From an uncultured Clostridia bacterium (GTDB taxonomy: Bacteria > Bacillota > Clostridia > Christensenellales > Aristaeellaceae): DNA of 5,864 bases. The position numbers were made by a program, and so were the translations under genes. The DNA is taken from assembly GCA_934615235.1 (NCBI GenBank), contig CAKTTL010000138.1, forward strand, positions 1 to 5,864, read 5' to 3'. Positions 1-4,353 of the stretch are shown one piece after another; the stretch's first letter is position 1, and the number at the start of each line of letters is the position of its first letter. The notes under the pieces were generated by a model, which did no database searches, was not told the DNA's origin, and was given only the letters and a program-made list of their open reading frames with translations.

Positions 1-29
1 GCTCGTTACAACCACTTCGATACGCTTCC
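1..29 (-). tRNA. 5' part of a serine tRNA-like gene, cut by the left edge
   Basis: Read on the minus strand, this begins with acceptor-like GGAAGCG (plus 23-29), then TA and a D-arm beginning TCGAAGTGG and ending GTAACGAGC at the window edge. It aligns with the two longer tRNA-Ser copies at 64-106 and 235-276, sharing the TATCGAAG core at the same distance from the 5' end. Its acceptor and D-loop differ from theirs, so it is a diverged relative rather than an exact duplicate. Only about 29 bases are visible, with no anticodon, so whether it is an intact gene continuing leftward or another fragment cannot be told. Serine identity is inferred from the relatives. Confidence 0.45.
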
Positions 30-63
30 GTGTATAAATATTCACTTTTGGGGACTAATCACA

Positions 64-106
64 TGATTTCGAGTCAGTCCCGTTATGACCACTTCGATAC
101 GTCTCC
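64..106 (-). pseudogene. tRNA-Ser(CGA) 5'-half remnant, copy A
   Basis: The minus strand reads as the first half of a serine tRNA: acceptor strand GGAGACG (plus 100-106), TA, a D-arm TCGAAGTGG...AACGGG, then the anticodon stem ACTGA and the seven-base loop CTCGAAA with anticodon CGA (for UCG codons). After the loop only TCA pairs back to the stem; the next bases do not. There is no variable arm, T-arm or acceptor 3' strand before the next tRNA-like 5' end at 29, and the roughly 35-base gap is too short to hold a serine 3' half. It therefore cannot make a tRNA. It differs from copy B at 4 of 42 positions. Confidence 0.6.
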
Positions 107-234
107 GTATTTATCTCAACATCAGCACCTCAGAAAACGGGGAGAACTGATGGGGAGAACAAGCAAAAATATTAAGTTAAGAATACCCGAAAAATCAAGG
201 GATTCCGGTCAGGGAGCTACCGAGTAGCAACCAC
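107..234. other. Spacer between the two tRNA-Ser half copies; no gene seen
   Basis: This AT-rich spacer has no convincing gene. It holds a 9-bp direct repeat GGGGAGAAC at 139-147 and 152-160, and a small hairpin at 216-228 (GCTAC, loop CGA, GTAGC). The hairpin sits about where the long variable arm of a serine tRNA would fall if copy B continued leftward. However, no T-loop (TTCRA pattern) or acceptor complement to GGAGGGG follows it. It could be a decayed piece of the tRNA or chance. Confidence 0.4.
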
Positions 235-276
235 GATTTCGAGTCAGCCCCGTTATGACCGCTTCGATACCCCTCC
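235..276 (-). pseudogene. tRNA-Ser(CGA) 5'-half remnant, copy B
   Basis: The minus strand carries acceptor strand GGAGGGG (plus 270-276), TA, a D-arm TCGAAGCGG...AACGGG, anticodon stem GCTGA and loop CTCGAAA with anticodon CGA. Pairing of the 3' anticodon stem fails after two bases (TC, then G opposite T and mismatches). No T-arm or acceptor 3' strand with CCA is recognisable further left. A near-consensus promoter lies upstream (321-349), so this half probably kept the original tRNA promoter and may still be transcribed. The abrupt loss of similarity just past the anticodon loop is what recombination at an anticodon-loop attachment site would leave, but plain deletion is possible. Confidence 0.62.
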
Positions 277-400
277 ACAGGACGCCTAATAAGCCAAACA
301 GCTCAAAACAGGCAGATAGTATTATATACGCTCGCATGGAAAAAGTCAACCTTTTCGTTGAAATTCTGCGCATTTGCTGAAATGATGCTTGTTCGATACC
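277..400. other. Intergenic region between tRNA remnants and small ORF; no gene seen
   Basis: No open frame with a ribosome site is visible. The stretch holds the minus-strand promoter at 321-349 and a weak inverted repeat TCAAC/GTTGA (346-350 and 357-361) that overlaps its -35 box. It separates a leftward transcription unit (tRNA-like) from a rightward one (the small peptide). Confidence 0.5.
321..349 (-). promoter_or_regulatory. Sigma-A type promoter reading toward the tRNA-Ser remnants
   Basis: On the minus strand there is TTGACT (plus 344-349), exactly 17 bases, then TATAAT (plus 321-326). This is five of six consensus at -35 and six of six at -10. The predicted start is near 314, giving a leader of roughly 38 bases before the 5' end of tRNA copy B at 276. 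Stable RNA genes commonly have promoters this strong. Confidence 0.65.
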
Positions 401-429
401 TTGGCAGACAAGTTCACGTCTGATATAAT
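401..429 (+). promoter_or_regulatory. Sigma-A promoter of the 23-residue peptide gene
   Basis: TTGGCA (401-406), a 17-base spacer and TATAAT (424-429), with TGA directly before the -10 making an extended -10 element. The start should be near 436, about 29 bases before the ATG at 465. An inverted repeat TCTGA (419-423) and TCAGA (434-438), ten bases apart, brackets the -10 and could be an operator, though five-base arms are weak evidence. Confidence 0.7.
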
Positions 430-464
430 AATCTCAGATCAGCGCTTTAAGGAGGACGTGTAAC

Positions 465-536
465 ATGGTGACAATCCTTGTGATTCTGCTTTTGCCGATC
501 GCCGTCCTTGTTTATCTTCTGGACAAGATGAAATAA
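465..536 (+). CDS. Small hydrophobic single-span membrane peptide, 23 aa, unknown function
   Basis: The ATG at 465 is preceded by a full AAGGAGG ribosome site (449-455) at nine bases' spacing and by a consensus promoter, so translation is likely despite the tiny size. The frame ends in TAA at 534-536. The peptide is one hydrophobic segment (about residues 3-19, Ile/Leu/Val with Pro at 11), followed by a polar tail LLDKMK with two lysines, which suggests one membrane span with the C terminus inside. It has no signal cleavage site and no cysteine. I do not recognise the family. The build resembles toxic peptides of type I toxin-antitoxin systems and small accessory subunits of membrane complexes. 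Neither can be chosen from sequence alone. It lies upstream of phnD in the same direction, but phnD has its own promoter. Confidence 0.6.
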   Translation: MVTILVILLLPIAVLVYLLDKMK

Positions 537-546
537 GCGTCCTTTC

Positions 547-563
547 GCGGCGTTTTCCGCCGT
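547..563 (+). other. Short GC hairpin after the small peptide gene
   Basis: CGGCG (548-552), loop TTTTC, CGCCG (558-562), with a possible G-T closing pair. It sits 11 bases after the stop codon. It is not followed by a run of T, so it is at best a weak or processing hairpin, not a clear intrinsic terminator. Transcripts of the small gene may read on toward phnD. Confidence 0.35.
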
Positions 564-595
564 CTCTGAATGCGCGCAGATTTTCCATTTTTCTA

Positions 596-624
596 ACAAT
601 AAATTTCATCCTCAGCGCTTGCAA
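596..624 (-). promoter_or_regulatory. Weak candidate antisense promoter facing the small peptide gene
   Basis: The phnD -35 box TTGCAA is its own reverse complement. Read on the minus strand it is followed after 17 bases by TATTGT (plus 596-601), which matches the -10 consensus at four of six positions including the key first, second and last bases. A transcript from here would start near 589 and run antisense through the 3' end of the 23-residue ORF. The match could be chance. Confidence 0.22.
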
Positions 625-647
625 CGTATATACCCCCATGCTATAAT
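619..647 (+). promoter_or_regulatory. Promoter of the phn operon (extended -10)
   Basis: TTGCAA (619-624), 17 bases, TATAAT (642-647), with TGC immediately before the -10 forming an extended -10 motif. The predicted start is about 654, giving a 5' leader of roughly 42 bases to the phnD ATG. I saw no convincing Pho-type direct repeat upstream, so phosphate control is not shown by the sequence. Confidence 0.75.
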
Positions 648-654
648 GTGCGCG

Positions 655-667
655 TGTGCAATGCACA
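655..667. promoter_or_regulatory. Palindrome at the phnD transcription start, candidate operator
   Basis: TGTGCA (655-660), one central A, TGCACA (662-667): a perfect 6-bp inverted repeat directly over the predicted start. A repressor bound here would block initiation. No regulator gene is in the window, and I do not assign the site to a known family. A hairpin with a one-base loop cannot form fully, which argues for a DNA site rather than an RNA structure. Confidence 0.45.
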
Positions 668-695
668 ATCAAAAAAACACGGGAGGATTTCCAAA

Positions 696-1733
696 ATGAA
701 AAAGTTACTGGCTCTGCTCCTGGCGCTCGTACTTTGCCTGTCCGCGGTGTCCGCTCTGGCGGAAACCAAGAAGCTGGACAAGCTGACCTTCCAGTTTGTG
801 CCCTCCAAGGATGCCGACGTGATCATCACCGGCACGAAGAACCTGCCCGAACTGGTCAAAGCCGAAATGCTCAAGCAGGGCTATGATATCGGCGAAGTGG
901 AAATCTCTGTCGGCACCAACTACAACGCCACCGGCGAAGCCCTGGCTGCCGGTTCCATCGACGTCGGCTGGCTGCCGGGCGGCACCTACGCGCTCTACAG
1001 CGACGAGACCGACGTTATCCTGACCGCCACGCGCGCGGGCCTGTCCAACGACAGCACTGATCCCGCCACCTGGAACGGCGACGCCAACAAGACCCTGCCC
1101 ACCGATCAGCAGGTCACCTTCTACCGTTCTCTGATCTATGCCGGCCCGTCCGAATACGGCAAGCAGCTTGCCGCCAAGGTCAACGCCGGTGAAAAGCTGA
1201 CCTGGGAAGATCTCAGCCAGGCGACCTGGGCCGTCGGCTCCACTTCTTCTTCCGCCGGCTACATCTACCCCACCCTCTGGCTCATGGAAAACTACGACAA
1301 GAAACTGACCGATCTTGAAAAGGTTGTGCAGCTGGGCTACGCCGACGCGTTCGCGCAGGCGGCCGCCGAACAGGTCGACGTGATCGTGTGCTACGCCGAT
1401 GGCCGCCGCGACTACGAAAAGGCCTGGAACCTCCCGACCGATCAGGCGGACGAAACCGGCAAGGCCGGCATGGGCCGTGAAGACACCATCTGGAACGAGC
1501 TGAACGTCATCGGCGTCACCGAAGGCATCTACAACGATACCGTCGCCGTCACCAAGGCCAATCCGGACATCTACAACCCCGAGTTCATCGCGGCGCTGCA
1601 GCAGTCCCTCATCAACATCATCAACACCGACGAAGGCAAGGCCATCTTCTCCGTCTACAGCCACACCGGTTACGCCGTGGCCGCGGACAGCGATTATGAC
1701 GGTGCCCGCGCCGCGCTGAAGGTCGTGCAGTAA
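696..1733 (+). CDS. phnD: PhnD-type phosphonate/organophosphate ABC transporter substrate-binding protein
   Basis: Extracellular receptor that would capture a phosphorus compound and hand it to the PhnE permeases. The start is ATG 696, with GGGAGGA at 681-687 spaced eight bases. An in-frame upstream GTG at 648 lies before the predicted transcription start, so it cannot be used. The protein has 345 residues, the usual PhnD length. Residues 1-22 form a signal peptide (KK, a Leu/Ala-rich core, cleavage after A20-L21-A22). Cys14 is preceded by Leu, so there is no normal lipobox. The family pattern GSIDVGWLPGGTY is at 86-98. The Ser/Thr-rich loop GSTSSSAGYIYP at 181-192 fits the phosphoryl-binding loop of PhnD, and VDVIVCYADGRRDYE at 227-241 is the second-lobe contact region. 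Residues about 117-139 are a polar insert-like stretch. The gene is followed by its own terminator and then phnC. Substrate specificity cannot be read from sequence; phosphonate, phosphite or phosphate esters are all possible. Confidence 0.9.
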   Translation: MKKLLALLLALVLCLSAVSALAETKKLDKLTFQFVPSKDADVIITGTKNLPELVKAEMLKQGYDIGEVEISVGTNYNATGEALAAGSIDVGWLPGGTYALYSDETDVILTATRAGLSNDSTDPATWNGDANKTLPTDQQVTFYRSLIYAGPSEYGKQLAAKVNAGEKLTWEDLSQATWAVGSTSSSAGYIYPTLWLMENYDKKLTDLEKVVQLGYADAFAQAAAEQVDVIVCYADGRRDYEKAWNLPTDQADETGKAGMGREDTIWNELNVIGVTEGIYNDTVAVTKANPDIYNPEFIAALQQSLINIINTDEGKAIFSVYSHTGYAVAADSDYDGARAALKVVQ

Positions 1734-1747
1734 TTGCACTGTATGGG

Positions 1748-1774
1748 GCGGTCCCTTTATGGGGCCGCTTTTTT
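1748..1774 (+). terminator. Intrinsic terminator between phnD and phnC
   Basis: An 8-bp stem (GCGGTCCC at 1748-1755 with GGGGCCGC at 1761-1768, one G-T pair), loop TTTAT, followed directly by six T (1769-1774). It lies 14 bases after the phnD stop. Since no promoter is evident before phnC, the terminator probably works partially, so that phnD mRNA exceeds the transporter mRNA, a common arrangement for binding proteins. Confidence 0.85.
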
Positions 1775-1780
1775 CTGAAT

Positions 1781-1830
1781 GGGACGGTTTTCTTTCATCG
1801 CGCGCAGGCGCGCCTGAAAAAAGCCGTCCC
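1781..1830. other. Long imperfect hairpin upstream of phnC
   Basis: The outer stem GGGACGG (1781-1787) pairs with CCGTCCC (1824-1830). It continues through a G-T pair and an A/T-rich stem (1789-1797 with 1815-1822, C1792 bulged). After a small internal loop an inner GC stem follows (1800-1804 with 1809-1813, loop CAGG), making about 21 pairs in all. No T-run follows on either strand, so it is not an intrinsic terminator. It could protect or define the 5' end of processed phnC-phnE mRNA, or tune read-through. The GTCCC arm of the terminator (1751-1755) can also pair with GGGAC at 1781-1785, a possible but weak alternative fold. Confidence 0.6.
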
Positions 1831-1876
1831 CTCACTCAAACAAAGCGGCGGACGGCCGAAAGAGGGGTAAAGAATC

Positions 1877-2635
1877 TTGATCGAATTCAAGCATGTAAGC
1901 AAAACCTATCCCAACGGCGTAAAGGGCCTGAAGGATGTAAACCTGCAGATTGAGCAGGGAGAGTTTGTGGCAATCATCGGCCTGTCCGGCGCGGGAAAAT
2001 CCACGCTCATCCGCACCATTAACCGCATGATCGATATTACCGAAGGCCAGCTGATCGTCGACGGCGTGGACGTGATGGCCCTCAAGGGCAAAAGCATGCG
2101 CCGCTTCCGCCGCAAGATCGGCATGATTTTCCAGTCGTTCAATCTGGTTACCCGTTCGACCGCCATCAAGAACGTGCTGACCTCGATGGTGCCGGACATG
2201 AACTTCTTCCGCGTTCTTTTCGGCATTTTCTCGCCCAGGCAGAAGATGCAGGCGCTCGAAGCGCTTGAAAAAGTGGGCATTCTCGATAAGGCGTATACCC
2301 GCTGCGACCAGCTTTCCGGCGGTCAGCAGCAGCGCGTCGCGCTTGCGCGCACGCTGAACCAGTCGCCGACCATCATCCTCGCCGACGAACCCGTCGCCGC
2401 GCTGGATCCCGTAACCGCGCATCAGGTGATGAGCGACTTCAAGCGCATTAACGAAGAGATGAATATTACGATCCTGATCAACATCCATCACGTTGATCTG
2501 GCGCTCAAATACGCCACGCGCGTTATCGGCATCCGCGCGGGCGAAATCGTCTACGACGGCCCGACCGGCGCCGTCACGCAGGACGTGCTCGATCAGATTT
2601 ATAACGGCGCTTCCGTCCCGCAGGCGGGCGAATAA
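1877..2635 (+). CDS. phnC: PhnC, ATP-binding subunit of the phosphonate-type ABC importer
   Basis: Cytoplasmic ATPase that powers import through the two PhnE permeases. It has 252 residues, normal for PhnC. All motifs are present in order: Walker A GLSGAGKST at 35-43, Q-loop Gln86 in GMIFQSFNL, signature LSGGQQQR at 146-153, Walker B IILADEP at 166-172 with catalytic Glu171, D-loop ALDP at 175-178, and switch His204 in NIHHVDLA. The start is TTG at 1877, preceded by GAGGGG (1862-1867) at nine bases. It gives the family's usual N terminus MIEFKHVSKTYPNG, and no in-frame ATG lies before Met49, beyond Walker A. The TTG start and the terminator upstream both suggest lower output than phnD. Its stop codon overlaps the ribosome site of the next gene, so the two are co-translated. 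Confidence 0.93.
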   Translation: MIEFKHVSKTYPNGVKGLKDVNLQIEQGEFVAIIGLSGAGKSTLIRTINRMIDITEGQLIVDGVDVMALKGKSMRRFRRKIGMIFQSFNLVTRSTAIKNVLTSMVPDMNFFRVLFGIFSPRQKMQALEALEKVGILDKAYTRCDQLSGGQQQRVALARTLNQSPTIILADEPVAALDPVTAHQVMSDFKRINEEMNITILINIHHVDLALKYATRVIGIRAGEIVYDGPTGAVTQDVLDQIYNGASVPQAGE

Positions 2636-2649
2636 GGAGGCGCGGCAGA

Positions 2650-3492
2650 ATGAAGAAAAACGAATATCGCGCGCCGCTTTTCGACCGCGTGTTCAAGCCG
2701 AAGATTATCACGCTGCCCAGCGGCGCGACGGTCATCCGTCCCCGTTCCCGTCAGCCGATCATCTGGGCGCTGCTGCTGGCCGCCGTTATCGCCTCCATCG
2801 AGCTGACCGGCTTCGATCTGGGCATCATCGCCCGGCGCGGCTACCAGTTCACGGCCATCCTCAAAAAAATCTTTGCGCCGGATTTCTCGTATTATCCCAA
2901 GGTCGTAAGTCCGCTGCTGGATACGATCAAAATGTCGCTGCTCGGCTCCGCGCTGGGCGCGACGCTGGCGCTGCCCTTCTCGGTGCTCGCCTCGACCAAC
3001 ATCAACCGCAGCGGCGTTTCGGTCTCCATCCTGCGCTTTCTGCTCAACATCATCCGCACGCTGCCGACGCTCGTCATCGCCAAGTTCGCGGCGCTCATCT
3101 TCGGCCTGGGCACGTTCGCCGGTACCGTCGCCATCACGGTTTTCACCTTCGGCGTGGTTTCCAAGATGATGTACGAATCGATCGAGACGATTGACATGGG
3201 CGCGTTTGAGGCGATGGAATCGGCGGGAGCGAACAAGTTCCAGGCGTTCTGGAGCGCGTGCTTCCCGCAGATCCTGCCGACCTACCTGTCCGACTGCCTC
3301 TACAGCCTGGAAATGAACATCCGCGCGGCTGCGATTCTGGGCTATGTCGGCGCGGGCGGCCTGGGGCTGCTCATCGACGAGCGCATCGGCTGGCGCGATT
3401 ACAACGGTCTGGGCACGGTGCTGCTGTTCCTGTTCGTGGTGGTTCTCATCATTGAAAACACGAGCCAGTACCTGCGCAGGAAATTGAGCTGA
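2650..3492 (+). CDS. phnE: PhnE-type ABC transporter permease, first copy
   Basis: Inner subunit of the importer, forming the channel with the second PhnE. The start is ATG 2650, with AAGGAGG at 2634-2640 that begins inside the phnC stop. Length is 280 residues. Hydrophobic segments are near 36-54, 92-114, 126-150, 152-171, 224-242 and 254-270. The cytoplasmic EAA loop that docks on PhnC is at about 187-210 (EAMESAGANKFQAFW...FPQILP). The conserved YVGAGGLG follows at 232-239 and RTLPTLV at 136-142. The long stretch between the first and second membrane segments (about 55-90) is usual for PhnE. It ends in TGA, 12 bases before the next gene. It shares the same layout as the second copy but is clearly diverged, so the channel is probably a heterodimer. 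Confidence 0.92.
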   Translation: MKKNEYRAPLFDRVFKPKIITLPSGATVIRPRSRQPIIWALLLAAVIASIELTGFDLGIIARRGYQFTAILKKIFAPDFSYYPKVVSPLLDTIKMSLLGSALGATLALPFSVLASTNINRSGVSVSILRFLLNIIRTLPTLVIAKFAALIFGLGTFAGTVAITVFTFGVVSKMMYESIETIDMGAFEAMESAGANKFQAFWSACFPQILPTYLSDCLYSLEMNIRAAAILGYVGAGGLGLLIDERIGWRDYNGLGTVLLFLFVVVLIIENTSQYLRRKLS

Positions 3493-3504
3493 GGAGGCGG
3501 GAAG

Positions 3505-4344
3505 ATGAAAAAACAGACGATAGTTTCCGACCGCCCGCTGACCATTCAGGAAACCTATGACGCGCGTCCGCGCCGCTGGTGGCTGTATACGCTGATCCTG
3601 CTCGTCGTCGCTGCGCTGCTTGGCTGGTCGGGCGAAAGCATCGAGTTTAACGGCCTTGCCACGAAGGGCGTCGAGGTCGCCAAGGGCGTCGGCTGGGGCC
3701 TGATTCATCCGGATACGAAGCTGCTGTTCGACATGACGAACGAAGGCGTGCTCTACCAGCTGCTGCAGACGGTCGCCATCGCCGTTCTGGGCACGCTCAT
3801 CGGCGGTCTGCTGTCCGTTCCCTTCAGCTTCCTCGCGTGCGATAAAATCGTTCCGAAGTGGCTGGCGTTCCTCTTCCGCGCGTTTATTCTGCTCATCCGC
3901 ACCATCCCGAGCCTCGTCTGGGCGCTCGTCTGGATTCGCGTAACGGGTCCGAACGCGTTCTGCGGCGTGGTCACGCAGTCCATCTGCTCCATCGGCATGA
4001 TCAGCAAGATGTACATCAACGCCATCGAAGATCTTGATACGAAAATTCTCGAATCGCTCGACGCCTCCGGCTGCACGGCCTTCCAGAAGATTCGTTACGG
4101 CATCCTGCCGCAGATCATCCCGAACTTCATCTCGACGATCATCTACCGCTTTGACATCAACGTCAAGGATGCGACGACGCTAGGCATCGTCGGCGCGGGC
4201 GGCATCGGCGCTCCGCTGATCCAGTGCATCTCCTCGAGCCGCTGGAGCATGGTCGGCTCGTATCTGTGCGGCATGATCGTGCTGATGCTCCTCATCGAAT
4301 TCTTCTCCACCCGCGTGCGCCGCAAGCTTGCCAGCGGCAAATAA
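3505..4344 (+). CDS. phnE: PhnE-type ABC transporter permease, second copy
   Basis: Second membrane subunit of the importer. ATG 3505 has GAGGAGG at 3491-3497 (overlapping the preceding TGA) at seven bases. Length is 279 residues. Hydrophobic segments are near 25-41, 84-111, 118-145, 152-170, 224-240 and 251-267. The EAA-type loop is at about 183-206 (ESLDASGCTAFQKIRYG...PQIIP). Family landmarks RTIPSLVWA (132-140) and GIVGAGGIG (227-235) line up with those of the first copy. A long extracellular loop (about 42-82) separates the first two segments. It is followed after nine bases by the metallophosphatase gene, so both are probably on one mRNA. Confidence 0.92.
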   Translation: MKKQTIVSDRPLTIQETYDARPRRWWLYTLILLVVAALLGWSGESIEFNGLATKGVEVAKGVGWGLIHPDTKLLFDMTNEGVLYQLLQTVAIAVLGTLIGGLLSVPFSFLACDKIVPKWLAFLFRAFILLIRTIPSLVWALVWIRVTGPNAFCGVVTQSICSIGMISKMYINAIEDLDTKILESLDASGCTAFQKIRYGILPQIIPNFISTIIYRFDINVKDATTLGIVGAGGIGAPLIQCISSSRWSMVGSYLCGMIVLMLLIEFFSTRVRRKLASGK

Positions 4345-4353
4345 GGAAAGCAA

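Larger units (their letters stand above)
1..276. repeat. Tandem direct repeats derived from a tRNA-Ser 5' half
   Basis: The 42-base units at 65-106 and 235-276 match at 38 positions and share orientation, offset by 170 bases. A third partial unit occupies 1-29. Differences cluster in the acceptor strand (GGAGACG, GGAGGGG, GGAAGCG on the minus strand), while the D-arm and anticodon loop are kept. That fits independently evolved tRNA copies better than a recent tandem duplication. Confidence 0.65.

Noticed and set aside
30..227. 65-residue plus-strand ORF, and an internal ATG at 150 with GGGGAGA upstream that would give 25 residues
   Set aside because: The long form runs through the tRNA-Ser remnant and has no ribosome site or promoter. 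The short form has a passable ribosome site but no promoter, a polar low-information sequence and no recognisable family.
340..361. Minus-strand terminator-like hairpin TCAAC/GTTGA followed by five T
   Set aside because: The stem is only 5 bp and it overlaps the -35 box of the tRNA-side promoter, which explains the same bases better.
593..610. Pho-box-like direct repeat (CTAACA and TTTCAT, 11 bases apart) upstream of the phn promoter
   Set aside because: Spacing fits, but the second unit matches the TTAACA-type consensus poorly; not enough to claim PhoP control.
439..620. 9-bp repeat TCAGCGCTT at 439-447 and 612-620, next to both rightward promoters
   Set aside because: Could be a shared operator, but it sits at different positions relative to the two promoters and one such pair is plausible by chance in this length.
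648..695. Upstream GTG start for phnD adding 16 residues
   Set aside because: It lies directly after the -10 box and before the predicted transcript start, and it would put a charged extension ahead of the signal peptide. ATG 696 has the ribosome site.
705..1835. 376-residue minus-strand ORF opposite phnD
   Set aside because: Composition rich in Gly, Val, Asp and Arg is typical of the strand opposite GC-rich codons; phnD on the plus strand has motifs, promoter and ribosome site.
2493..3194. 233-residue plus-strand ORF spanning the phnC-phnE junction
   Set aside because: Out-of-frame shadow of phnC and phnE; Arg/Ala/His-rich with no motifs.
2599..3708. 369-residue minus-strand ORF opposite the phnE genes
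   Set aside because: Low-complexity Arg/Gln/Asp/Ala composition expected from an antisense frame; both phnE genes are well supported on the other strand.
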